From a virus: 22,235 bases of DNA. The position numbers were made by a program, and so were the translations under genes. Shown piece by piece: positions 1 to 6,186 of the stretch. The stretch is from positions 1 to 22,235 of IMG/VR virus record IMGVR_UViG_3300006922_000208; one strand, written 5' to 3'. The first letter of the stretch is position 1. Every line of letters starts with the position of its first letter. Below the pieces are notes generated by a model. It saw only the letters and a list, made by a program, of their open reading frames with translations. It ran no database searches and was not told where the DNA came from.

Positions 1-163
1 CAGTGTCTTCAGTGACATAGTAACTGTTCTCACCTGATCCAACTTTTACAGCATACCTTGTTGGACCGACTACGGCATTTCGTTTGCTAAAGATGCGATC
101 CCAATTATCTTCGTAAGTTTCCCTATCTACATCAAAGGGTCTTGGTTTACTTCCCTTTCCCAT
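1..163 (-). CDS. Conserved small phage protein, 3' end cut by window
   Basis: The first 54 residues are visible; the gene runs off the left edge, so its C-terminus is unknown. It begins MGKGSKPRPF and continues with a Tyr-x-x-Asn-Trp-Asp-Arg-Ile-Phe stretch. From memory this start recurs in short hypothetical proteins of many tailed phages; I know no function for it. The start is ATG at 163 and overlaps the end of the preceding gene by 17 bases. GGAAAATGGGAAAGG-like context around the start is purine-rich but gives no clear separate Shine-Dalgarno. It is the last visible gene of the operon that begins at the promoter near 3948-3976. Confidence 0.75.
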   Translation of the reverse strand, partial: MGKGSKPRPFDVDRETYEDNWDRIFSKRNAVVGPTRYAVKVGSGENSYYVTEDT

Positions 164-455
164 TTTCAACTAACTCTCTATTCTCCGATGATTCAAAAAA
201 CTTGCGGCGATATACCGTGTTGCCTTTGTCCGGCGACTCGTATATCCAAGTCTCGTCTTTATCTTCAAACCACTCTTTATATGTAATCAGTGGTTCATTG
301 TCTCCTTCGCGGCGGGCCAGTTCAGCGTGATACAACTTTCTTCGCTGAACATCAATATCCATAGGGGCATATTGATTTTCTTGTACTACCTTCACGCCAT
401 GTACTGCGTCAAACGTAGCACTCAACTGTTTAAATGCATAATCTTTCGTGTTCAT
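147..455 (-). CDS. Small conserved unknown protein, 102 aa
   Basis: A 102-residue acidic-to-neutral soluble protein. The frame is open further upstream to 500, but the start at 455 (MNTKDYAFK) is preferred because its ATG overlaps the TGA stop of the preceding gene as ATGA (positions 452-455), the junction used throughout this window. The middle is rich in charged and aromatic residues, with the run YKEWFEDKDETWIYESP near residues 58-74. There is no membrane segment, signal peptide or recognisable catalytic motif. I do not recognise a family. Translational coupling to the SGNH-like gene upstream is the only contextual clue. Confidence 0.7.
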   Translation of the reverse strand: MNTKDYAFKQLSATFDAVHGVKVVQENQYAPMDIDVQRRKLYHAELARREGDNEPLITYKEWFEDKDETWIYESPDKGNTVYRRKFFESSENRELVENGKGK

Positions 456-1408
456 AACAATTCTCTTCTTCTTAGTTCTTGTTTTACAAACTCTTTCCAC
501 ATCTCCTGACTTTTGGCACTAGGATGAATGTGCAAATCTTTTTCTGTCTCTCCTGTTTCCCAGACTCTAAATTCCTGCATACCGCCCATCTTCACCGAGT
601 CGTTTTCATAGAACAACCATGTGTCCCAATCAATCAAATCGTACCAGTGTTTGCAGTCTGGATACTTTTTGTCAATGCGGTGATCGGCATACTCTTGTGT
701 CAGATCAACCTTTCCTCTTTTGGTGGTATCATAGTTATCCCAAAGTCTCCAAGCAACCCAACCCGCCGTGGCCTGTACTCGTTCTAGCATAGACTTTTCT
801 GTGGCATGTTGTCGTATTGGATCGCTGATATGCAAATCATGAAACAGATTTTGCCAACCCATGTTTATCAATGGTATGTTCATTGACTTGCACAGTGATT
901 GGACCGTGACCATGGCACGGCACATATCGATATAGGATTGATCTTTACTGAAATTGTTTTCATAGTATGATCTGATTCTTCGATCTAAATTACCTACACC
1001 AAAATCCCAAACACCAAACCCACCACCAACTATCAACCAGTTCGACATTCCATGAGTCGATCTTACTTCATGGCCTTCCCTATCATTTCTCATATAATTG
1101 GTAAAAGTTGTCTTTTCTTTCAACCCACTATATATAGTCCGCCAATCGGGGTCATCGACAGTGAACAAGAATTCTTTTCTAAATGGAGATGACCACATTA
1201 CCAGAACGGCAGAGATCGACTGTCTAACTTCTTCCTTTGACAGTTCATAACAGATGCGGTCACAGATGATCTGATTACCAGAACCCATCTGTGCTGAGTT
1301 TATCACATCATACTCTTTACCAAGTTGGTATGCCCACGATAGGTGTTTGTCTACAGAATGAGCAGTGAATGAACAACCACCAGTTAAAAATTTATCGTTT
1401 ACCGCCAT
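452..1408 (-). CDS. SGNH/GDSL hydrolase-like protein (first copy)
   Basis: 318 residues. The N-terminus shows a block I-like nucleophile turn, TGGCSFT (residues 9-15, candidate Ser13), and a block III-like GSGN at residues 42-45. Near the C-terminus HIHPSAKS (from residue 293) could supply the histidine of block V. These are the landmarks of SGNH/GDSL esterases, which hydrolyse ester or acetyl groups on lipids and polysaccharides. In phages such proteins might trim surface glycans, but the substrate here is unknown. No signal peptide or TM segment is seen. The ATG at 1408 overlaps the end of the nuclease gene upstream by 17 bases. A second protein of the same type lies at 7856-8935. Fold assignment is moderately sure; activity is inference. 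Confidence 0.65.
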   Translation of the reverse strand: MAVNDKFLTGGCSFTAHSVDKHLSWAYQLGKEYDVINSAQMGSGNQIICDRICYELSKEEVRQSISAVLVMWSSPFRKEFLFTVDDPDWRTIYSGLKEKTTFTNYMRNDREGHEVRSTHGMSNWLIVGGGFGVWDFGVGNLDRRIRSYYENNFSKDQSYIDMCRAMVTVQSLCKSMNIPLINMGWQNLFHDLHISDPIRQHATEKSMLERVQATAGWVAWRLWDNYDTTKRGKVDLTQEYADHRIDKKYPDCKHWYDLIDWDTWLFYENDSVKMGGMQEFRVWETGETEKDLHIHPSAKSQEMWKEFVKQELRRRELL

Positions 1409-1757
1409 AATATCTGGTTGCGTGTCCTTTCTCTACTAGATACTCATTCAATGATTGATCGGCAAATTCACCAACAGACCAAATCTCACCCAAGATTCTA
1501 CCATACTTGCCCTTGGCATCATATGATTTTGTTTTCAAGGTGGCAAAAGAACCTTCCTTGCAGAAATTCTTGCAGTATTCTTTGGCAGCCAGTCCCAATT
1601 TCTTTTCTTCTAAATCTCTGGTGCGACTCTCTGGAGCATTGATGCCATGTAAACGCACTCTCTGGTCATTCAACCAGACACCAAATCCTAGATCGATGTG
1701 TACATCAACCGTATCCCCATCGACCCATCGATCAATAATTATTTTATATTCGTACAT
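1392..1757 (-). CDS. Staphylococcal nuclease-like (thermonuclease) protein
   Basis: 121 residues, essentially one SNase/TNase OB-fold domain. Visible motifs are WVDGDTVDVHIDLGF (residues 11-25), RVRLHGINAPES (33-44) and YDAKGKYGRILGE (79-91). The expected catalytic set is present: acidic calcium ligands around Asp13 and Asp22, Arg35, Glu43 and Arg87. The family cuts DNA or RNA with Ca2+. No signal peptide is present, so it probably acts in the infected cell, for example on host or recombining DNA; the exact role is not shown. The ATG at 1757 follows AGTAGGGA at a workable distance, 8 bases after the upstream stop. The reading of family and active residues is strong. Confidence 0.88.
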   Translation of the reverse strand: MYEYKIIIDRWVDGDTVDVHIDLGFGVWLNDQRVRLHGINAPESRTRDLEEKKLGLAAKEYCKNFCKEGSFATLKTKSYDAKGKYGRILGEIWSVGEFADQSLNEYLVEKGHATRYYGGKR

Positions 1758-1765
1758 TGTTTTCC

Positions 1766-2176
1766 CTACTTGCTGTCAAGTTCAGTACTGATTGCACCCA
1801 ACATTGCGACCATTGAAGATAACCCAGCGGTATTTGGGTTTTCGGCAAGAGCGGCAGTATCTGGGTTGCCGTCTTCGTCAGTTCCGACACCAGAAGCTGC
1901 TACCGCTGCAGCTGCACTAGCGATGGCCGCACTGGCAGTATCGATTTTATACCCGTACCACTCTAGGACAGCAGTTCCATCAGTAACGTCCCCACTGGTG
2001 TGCGAGGGAGTTCCACTCCCAGCAGTAACTCCAGCGGTTGTGACCACATAGATTCGGTCAGTTCCGGCAAGCAACTGTTGATTCTCTGTTACCAATAAAC
2101 TATTGGAATAGTCTGTTGGAGTTCCAAGAACCTCCCGATTGATTTGAGCAATTATATCGTCCAGTTCTGCTGGCAT
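1766..2176 (-). CDS. Virion-like beta-rich small protein
   Basis: 136 residues. The N-terminus is predicted helical (MPAELDDIIAQINREVLG). The middle carries RIYVVTTAGVTAGSG followed by a TPSHTSGDVTDGTAVLEW run (about residues 41-73), a Gly/Thr-rich pattern I associate with small beta modules of phage tail-fibre and decoration proteins. The C-terminal half has an Ala-rich helix (SAAIASAAAAVAAS, about 81-94) and then a polar tail. No enzyme motif is seen. The start shares one base with the upstream stop (TAATG at 2174-2178). A structural role is inferred from composition only. Its place among early-type genes is unexpected. Confidence 0.6.
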   Translation of the reverse strand: MPAELDDIIAQINREVLGTPTDYSNSLLVTENQQLLAGTDRIYVVTTAGVTAGSGTPSHTSGDVTDGTAVLEWYGYKIDTASAAIASAAAAVAASGVGTDEDGNPDTAALAENPNTAGLSSMVAMLGAISTELDSK

Positions 2177-2409
2177 TAATCTGTCTCCGCTAGTTCCGTT
2201 TCAATGAATCTAGCAAACTTTTTATTGTCTTTGCCAAACATATCTTGAAACCATTCACTACCCATTTTTTTAGATAAGAATTCTTCTAGTATGGTCATGT
2301 ATACAATGGTATGTATCGCGCCACCTTTTTTGAATCCAATATAGTAACTTGTATAACCGCACCCACCTACGCAGGCGACCATCAGAAAAAACTGTTCCAT
2401 TGATAACAT
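2176..2409 (-). CDS. Small single-TM membrane protein, 77 aa
   Basis: The frame is open to 2490, but the likely start is ATG at 2409 (MLSMEQFF), 1 base after the upstream stop and 4 bases after GGAGAG. The second ATG at 2400 is an alternative, 13 bases from the same GGAGAG. Residues 4-20 (MEQFFLMVACVGGCGYT) form one hydrophobic span with a Gly-Gly-x-Gly patch. It is followed by GFKKGG and a mostly soluble acidic tail ending ETELAETD. This suggests an inner-membrane protein with a cytoplasmic tail. Size and topology resemble many unassigned early phage membrane proteins; no lysis function can be claimed. Confidence 0.6.
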   Translation of the reverse strand: MLSMEQFFLMVACVGGCGYTSYYIGFKKGGAIHTIVYMTILEEFLSKKMGSEWFQDMFGKDNKKFARFIETELAETD

Positions 2410-2410
2410 A

Positions 2411-2986
2411 TTACTCTCCGGCAATAATTTCGTATATCGTCTTCCAGTTCTGGACGCGACGAACATTGCTTTCATCACGATTATGTTCATGAGCCACTAA
2501 TAAGCTATTTAGACCTAGTGACTGACCCAATAATGCATTTTCTGGTTTATCTTCTATCCAATAACACTCACTGTCAGCGTACTCTGCCAACGCCTCATCT
2601 TTGTCAGCACCCGTGTCTAGGTAAACGTATCGATCAAAGACAGTATCGCCAAACAACTCTCGCAAGTTCTTCGTGCGTAGGTGTTGGGCATATTCATCGT
2701 TGCTCAAACTGGTGATACAATGGAAAACGTATCCGTGTTCTTCGTGCAACTTCTTGACATACTTGATGGCATCACGGAGAGGTGGCAGTTTGCGAATGGT
2801 GGCAGACTCGTTGAACATCCTAACAAGTCTTTTCTTGTCAGTGTAGTTCAGTGCGTACTTCTCATTGATACTGTAGACGTTCGGCACAACAATAGGATAC
2901 TCATGCTTGGCCATCCAACGATCAAAAGAGAATTCCCAATCGCACAAGACCCCATCGCAGTCAGTCAGAATGACTTTGTTTTTCAC
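2411..2986 (-). CDS. HAD-family 5'(3')-deoxyribonucleotidase-like phosphatase
   Basis: 191 residues from a GTG start at 2986, which overlaps the upstream TGA as GTGA and places the first HAD motif close to the N-terminus as usual. An earlier GTG at 3001 would add five residues but has no Shine-Dalgarno. Motif I is LTDCDGVLCDW (nucleophile Asp9, acid/base Asp11). Motif II is CITSLS with Thr/Ser at about 92-93. Motif IV is WIEDKPENA with Glu145-Asp146 for Mg2+. The spacing fits the NT5C/deoxynucleotidase-like branch, which dephosphorylates nucleoside monophosphates. Nucleotide-pool adjustment would suit a phage rich in dNTP genes, but the substrate is inferred. Confidence 0.78.
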   Translation of the reverse strand: MKNKVILTDCDGVLCDWEFSFDRWMAKHEYPIVVPNVYSINEKYALNYTDKKRLVRMFNESATIRKLPPLRDAIKYVKKLHEEHGYVFHCITSLSNDEYAQHLRTKNLRELFGDTVFDRYVYLDTGADKDEALAEYADSECYWIEDKPENALLGQSLGLNSLLVAHEHNRDESNVRRVQNWKTIYEIIAGE

Positions 2987-3144
2987 GGAACCTCTTCCCA
3001 CTGGACTTCGCTGTACAGAACGTCAGCACCTTCTTCCTTTAGTAGTGCGTGGGCCATGTCAGTGACCCCGATCTCATGTATCTCGGACGGATACATGTCG
3101 AAAGTAACCTCAAACTCTTCAAAAAACGCTCTGTATTTTTTCAT
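2983..3144 (-). CDS. Small unknown protein, 53 aa
   Basis: 53 residues beginning MKKYRAFFEEFEVTFD. The frame is open to 3180, but ATG at 3144 is preferred: it overlaps the upstream stop as ATGA and follows AGAGGTGG at a good distance. The protein has alternating charged and aromatic residues compatible with a small alpha/beta fold. It has no cysteine pair, TM segment or known motif. It is coupled to the genes on both sides by short overlaps. I do not recognise it. Confidence 0.65.
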   Translation of the reverse strand: MKKYRAFFEEFEVTFDMYPSEIHEIGVTDMAHALLKEEGADVLYSEVQWEEVP

Positions 3145-3650
3145 GCTGCCACCTCTTCTGGTGCATACTTGTCCAACCAAGAACGAAGCTCACTGTAAGG
3201 AATTTGGTCACCGTTCACCATCTCAAAAGAGACACCGTGACTGACCTGCTCTCCGTTGTTCAACACATCGTAGGCATCGTACTGCTTTGCGATCTCGTTC
3301 CGCATACCAGACATAGTTCGGTTTTCAGTCGTGCGGTGAAAACAGATGCGATCTTCCTTGATCGTGCCATAGTAAGGAGCATCCCACTCCTCACAGTGAT
3401 CTGACAGACGGAAGTCGATATCATCGACCACAGTCTCGCCAACAGAATACTCTTCAAAGTACTCCGACTTGCTGGTGCAAGAGGCTTCAACACGAGCCCA
3501 CCACTCAGGAGACATATTCTCCTCAATGGTGCAGTTAAAGATATAGGTGTTGCCAAACTTTGGTTTCCAGTACTGCGGGCACTCGCCCTTGCCGTCCCAA
3601 TCGTGGGCGCCATAGTTTTCCATGTGTTGTGTTTGAATAATGGCTTTCAT
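3141..3650 (-). CDS. Conserved-looking phage protein of unknown function, 169 aa
   Basis: The start is ATG at 3650, 1 base after the upstream stop and preceded by GGGAGAAATAAA. The frame extends to 3740, but that part overlaps the preceding gene. The N-terminus MKAIIQTQHMENYGAHDWDG is followed by Trp/Tyr-rich sequence (PQYWKPKFGNTYIF) and a charged centre. The C-terminus SYSELRSWL-like helix ends EEVAA. No membrane segment and no clear catalytic motif are seen. The MENYGAHDW opening reminds me of small proteins in T4-like marine phages, but I cannot name a family. It is the second gene after the strong promoter at 3948-3976, so early expression is likely. Confidence 0.7.
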   Translation of the reverse strand: MKAIIQTQHMENYGAHDWDGKGECPQYWKPKFGNTYIFNCTIEENMSPEWWARVEASCTSKSEYFEEYSVGETVVDDIDFRLSDHCEEWDAPYYGTIKEDRICFHRTTENRTMSGMRNEIAKQYDAYDVLNNGEQVSHGVSFEMVNGDQIPYSELRSWLDKYAPEEVAA

Positions 3651-3651
3651 T

Positions 3652-3912
3652 TTATTTCTCCCAAAATTTGTGAGATGAGATGTCCCACTTTTCTTCGACA
3701 GGTTTCCCATACTCATCTTCATCAACGCAGATGTAGGCAACGGTCTTCAGTATCCGAGCGTAACGGAACCCATCAAGGGTCCAGAGTTTGTGGGGAAAGT
3801 CTTGAGCAAACTCAAGGTCTGTATTGCGTGAATACTCATGATAACCACCGACTGAACGCTCACGGAAACACCCTACTGTATTCGGATAATCTTCCCATTT
3901 CGCCATTCCCAT
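3652..3912 (-). CDS. First gene of the promoter-driven operon, unknown, 86 aa
   Basis: 86 residues (MGMAKWEDYPNTVGCF...). An ATG at 3906 would give MAKWEDY and is equally possible; both follow GAGAGTGAGAGTGAT. The protein is rich in Tyr, Trp and charged residues, with no TM segment, signal peptide or recognisable motif. It sits about 30 bases downstream of the expected start of transcription from the consensus promoter at 3948-3976, so it should be among the most strongly and earliest expressed genes here. That position is typical of small host-takeover proteins, but no such activity can be read from the sequence. Confidence 0.65.
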   Translation of the reverse strand: MGMAKWEDYPNTVGCFRERSVGGYHEYSRNTDLEFAQDFPHKLWTLDGFRYARILKTVAYICVDEDEYGKPVEEKWDISSHKFWEK

Positions 3913-4036
3913 ATCACTCTCACTCTCTCAACTCAATTTAGACTACCATTATAAGCCATTTTGAAGCAAATGTCAAATTTTTCTGCCTCTGTAAGTCATT
4001 GATTTGTAAGGAAAAGTAAAAAAAGTTGAAATAATT
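3913..4036. other. Largest intergenic gap (124 bases)
   Basis: A/T-rich region between the NUMOD3 gene and the left operon. Reading leftwards it holds the weak terminator, then about 40 bases without recognisable content, then the consensus promoter (3948-3976) and a leader of about 30 bases with GA-repeat-like ribosome site. No protein frame in it is convincing. Confidence 0.65.
3948..3976 (-). promoter_or_regulatory. Consensus sigma70-type promoter, TTGACA-N17-TATAAT
   Basis: On the minus strand, TTGACA (3976-3971) is separated by exactly 17 bases from TATAAT (3953-3948). Both hexamers match the bacterial housekeeping consensus perfectly. Transcription should begin near 3941 and run leftwards into the 3652-3912 gene. 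It lies in the only gap over 100 bases in the window and just after a possible terminator. A phage early promoter read by unmodified host RNA polymerase is the natural reading. Confidence 0.9.
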
Positions 4037-4039
4037 TCA
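4018..4039 (-). terminator. Possible weak intrinsic terminator
   Basis: On the minus strand TGAAATTATTTCA (4039-4027) is an inverted repeat whose first three bases are the TGA stop of the NUMOD3 gene. After AAC it is followed by seven T (4024-4018). The stem is short and A/T-only apart from one G-C pair at each end, so the hairpin is weak. The U-tract and the position between a stop codon and a strong new promoter are what suggest termination. Confidence 0.4.
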
Positions 4040-4558
4040 CGCGGATGGGCGATATTTGTCGTAAAATCGACCCCATTGCCAGTCCTCTGGTATCTCAGAG
4101 TCCGCCCTGACAAGGTGCATCCTGCCATCTGGTTCGACACACCATCGCATCTTTGGTCTCTCATACGCACGCTGGCGAATCTTGGCGATGGTTTCTGGGC
4201 GGTGTTTCCGGCCATACATTGGGTTGAATTCACCACGCCGAGTTCCGGTCATCGTCTCGGAAATCTTGCGTTTGTGATCCTCTTTCAATCCACCCTTGGC
4301 GGGGTGTTTGTCACCCAGTTTTGCCTGTCGTATGCGTTCCCGTCCTTCTGGTGTATGCCATGAAGTTCTATCTCTACACTTATCCACGATAGGCAGATTG
4401 CGTTTGTTATATGTTATGACGTACTCTCGCACACCCTCAACCGTTGATTGTTTGATAATCAATTCTCTGGGTTTGGGTACAAGTTGAAGAGTGTTTTCAT
4501 CTACAATCCAAAACTCTTCTCTGCACTGGAATAGAAAAAATCTACTTGCTCTAGTCAT
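4037..4558 (-). CDS. NUMOD3-motif DNA-binding protein without a visible nuclease domain
   Basis: 173 residues. Residues about 68-131 hold repeated NUMOD3-like helices: TPEGRERIRQAKLGDKHP, then KEDHKRKISETMTG, then NPMYGRKHRPETIAKIRQRA. This module contacts DNA in GIY-YIG and HNH homing endonucleases. The C-terminal IPEDWQWGRF pattern also resembles the tail of such endonucleases. The first 65 residues contain neither GIY/YIG nor HNH motifs, so the protein may be a nuclease-free remnant or a repurposed DNA-binding protein. Its ATG overlaps the upstream stop as ATGA. It is the last gene before the gap at 3913-4036. The module is recognised with good confidence; its role is open. Confidence 0.75.
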   Translation of the reverse strand: MTRASRFFLFQCREEFWIVDENTLQLVPKPRELIIKQSTVEGVREYVITYNKRNLPIVDKCRDRTSWHTPEGRERIRQAKLGDKHPAKGGLKEDHKRKISETMTGTRRGEFNPMYGRKHRPETIAKIRQRAYERPKMRWCVEPDGRMHLVRADSEIPEDWQWGRFYDKYRPSA

Positions 4559-5475
4559 TTGATGGAATACCTCAACACCTTTTCGTTGTTGAGACTTTTT
4601 GGTAGTGAATACTTGTCAAGGTCTATATTTCCGATTGGCCACCTGTTCAACATTTTATCAGGGCAGTGCTTACTATGCCACTGATTAAACTCGGTACTCC
4701 GCAATATTTGATTGTAGTGTTTGTCCACATCGATCATAATGTTTGGAGTCATGAATGCATTTCCAGTGATGTCATCATTGGTTGGATCATCGCCATCCAA
4801 GTAACAACACACCAAGTCTTTGCCTAAGATGTCATTCGATAACCAAACGTTAAAGTCTGTTTTCTCCGCTCGGTGGTCAAACATATCAAACTCAGGCCTT
4901 ATCCGATGAAAGAATAAGGAGTCATCATCAGAATTAAAATTGGCACTGGTGTATATTATATTGTGGCAAACACCCCTGTATTTGTTTCTAAGAGGCAAAC
5001 TGTCCCAAGAAACAAAAGTCTCCAACAAGTGTACTGACTGATTGATATCATGTACTCTTTCATCCAGCAGAGGATCATCTGATTCATTGTTTTTCAAAAA
5101 ACATTGAGTAGTGAATTCTCTGTGCAGGATATTCAAATCCGATTGGCGTATGTCAACCTTTGCGTTCCATGTGTACTTCACTCTATTAAAAGCATCAAAG
5201 GCAAGAGTCCAATCATACTGTGGTATATTGTCTCTACAATACTCTAGGGCCCGCTCCAATTTCTCTATAATCTTGACAATCCTTTCCCTAGACACCTTGA
5301 CATGTCCTTGATATGGTGACCAACTAGAAACTTGAAAGTCTTTACTGAGAACCTTGTGACGTTTTCCTCGGAATTGACTTATCTTTTTCATGTACACGGA
5401 CCACTTCTTCGCAAATTCAGTATCTAATACATCTATTACGAATCTAGAAGTGGTTGTGGTGACATCAATCTGCAT
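4555..5475 (-). CDS. Conserved marine-phage protein of unknown function, 306 aa
   Basis: 306 residues, ATG at 5475 directly after the TAA of the preceding gene. The N-terminus (FVIDVLDTEFAKKWSVYMKK) is followed by charged helices. There is a DLNILHREFTTQ stretch near 113-124. The C-terminal half shows NVWLSNDILGKDLVCCY, then DGDDPTNDDITGN and STEFNQWHSKHCPDK followed by NRWPIGNID. From memory, the order LDTxxAKKW, LNxLHxxF, DDPTxxDIT and a C-terminal PIG recurs in unknown proteins of marine T4-like phages. Function is unknown. No TM or signal peptide is present. It is coupled to the NUMOD3 protein by ATGA. Confidence 0.75.
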   Translation of the reverse strand: MQIDVTTTTSRFVIDVLDTEFAKKWSVYMKKISQFRGKRHKVLSKDFQVSSWSPYQGHVKVSRERIVKIIEKLERALEYCRDNIPQYDWTLAFDAFNRVKYTWNAKVDIRQSDLNILHREFTTQCFLKNNESDDPLLDERVHDINQSVHLLETFVSWDSLPLRNKYRGVCHNIIYTSANFNSDDDSLFFHRIRPEFDMFDHRAEKTDFNVWLSNDILGKDLVCCYLDGDDPTNDDITGNAFMTPNIMIDVDKHYNQILRSTEFNQWHSKHCPDKMLNRWPIGNIDLDKYSLPKSLNNEKVLRYSIK

Positions 5476-5483
5476 TTAAATGC
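5472..5483. repeat. Perfect 12-bp palindrome across a stop/start junction
   Basis: GCATTTAAATGC reads the same on both strands and contains the TAA stop of the 71-aa gene and the ATG of the 306-aa gene. It may simply follow from TTTAAATG junction composition. It could be a dimeric-protein binding site or occlude the start in RNA. Confidence 0.4.
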
Positions 5484-5691
5484 GGGGAACGGTATCTTTC
5501 AGTCTGACCAGCATCTCTAGCTTATCGTCATACTCTGCCGCACGGCTAAGTTCTTCTTCGATTGTGGCCAATATATCTGGATGTTCAGCAACACCAACTC
5601 CATTCTCCATGAGAATTTTTGCGTTGGTCAAATGTTTTTCTCTCATAGATTCAAACAATGCTTGGAGAGTACGAGTAATTTGTTCTTTCAT
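5476..5691 (-). CDS. Small conserved helical protein, 71 aa
   Basis: 71 residues, nearly all predicted helix. The central pattern REKHLTNAKILMENGVGVAE is followed by HPDILATIEEELSRAAEYDD and LEML. I recall the same 'xVGVxEHxDIxxxIExELxxxAEYDDxLxML' pattern in small proteins of cyanophages and other T4-like marine phages, where it has no assigned role. Acidic overall, no cysteines. The ATG at 5691 overlaps the stop of the DUF6433-like gene upstream as ATGA, and the TAA abuts the next ATG, so the three genes are translationally linked. Confidence 0.78.
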   Translation of the reverse strand: MKEQITRTLQALFESMREKHLTNAKILMENGVGVAEHPDILATIEEELSRAAEYDDKLEMLVRLKDTVPRI

Positions 5692-6185
5692 TTTGATACC
5701 TTCTTCTTTTTCGGTGTCTTTTTCTTAGTCTTGACAGGTTTGTTGTACCCAGTGATACCCAGAGGTTCCATCAGTTTTTCCAACTTGGGATACAGGGACA
5801 ACAAAACGGCGTCCTTCACCGCAGTGAGCACCTTCGCCTCATTTGCGTGAACACCTTCAAGAATCTGCAACCAGTTCATTTCACGTTTCCAATCTGGCAA
5901 TTTGTTCATGTTGCTTGCGGGATCAAAAAACTGTGAGATGCGGCGCCACTCCAACTGAATAGATGTCTCGCCCATACCTTCTGGGATATCTTCCTTGAGT
6001 TTAATATTCTCTGGTTGGCCCTCTGGCAAGTTCCACTCTACCTTTTCGGCACCAACTCCGATGCGTACAAGTGGCACTAGAGTCTGATTAGTACCGGCCC
6101 ATTGTTTGAGTCTTGATACCTGTTCATCAACTGACTCACCCTTCAATACCCAATCAAACCCCTCGTCGGTTTGTCTAAATTTCAT
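5688..6185 (-). CDS. DUF6433-like conserved phage protein
   Basis: 165 residues. The pattern EWNLPEGQPENIKLKEDIPE, then GMGETSIQLEWRRI, then DWKREMNWLQILEGVHANEA and KVLTAVKDAVL.LYPKLEKL is one I associate from memory with the family named DUF6433 in cyanophages and related T4-like phages. The family has no known activity. The C-terminus is a very basic tail (KTKKKTPKKKKVSK), suggesting nucleic-acid or capsid-interior contact. The ATG at 6185 follows the FEN nuclease stop by one base. Conserved neighbours (FEN nuclease before, small helical protein after) suggest the replication or late-transcription region rather than structure. Family recognition is good; the role is unknown. Confidence 0.8.
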   Translation of the reverse strand: MKFRQTDEGFDWVLKGESVDEQVSRLKQWAGTNQTLVPLVRIGVGAEKVEWNLPEGQPENIKLKEDIPEGMGETSIQLEWRRISQFFDPASNMNKLPDWKREMNWLQILEGVHANEAKVLTAVKDAVLLSLYPKLEKLMEPLGITGYNKPVKTKKKTPKKKKVSK

Positions 6186-6186
6186 T

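Noticed and set aside
1774-1779. A perfect TTGACA on the minus strand before the SNase gene
   Set aside because: No -10-like hexamer is found 16-18 bases downstream; the next A/T-rich stretch is about 25 bases away, inside the coding region.
2681-3244. A 187-residue open frame on the plus strand
   Set aside because: It is antiparallel to the HAD phosphatase and two other well-supported genes, crosses three gene boundaries, and has no recognisable motif.
3260-3613. A 117-residue minus-strand frame inside the 169-aa gene
   Set aside because: It is fully nested in another frame of a gene with a better start and ribosome site; no motif.
3973-4236. An 87-residue minus-strand frame running into the promoter gap
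   Set aside because: Its first two thirds overlap the NUMOD3 gene out of frame and its end passes through the terminator and promoter; it is not supported.
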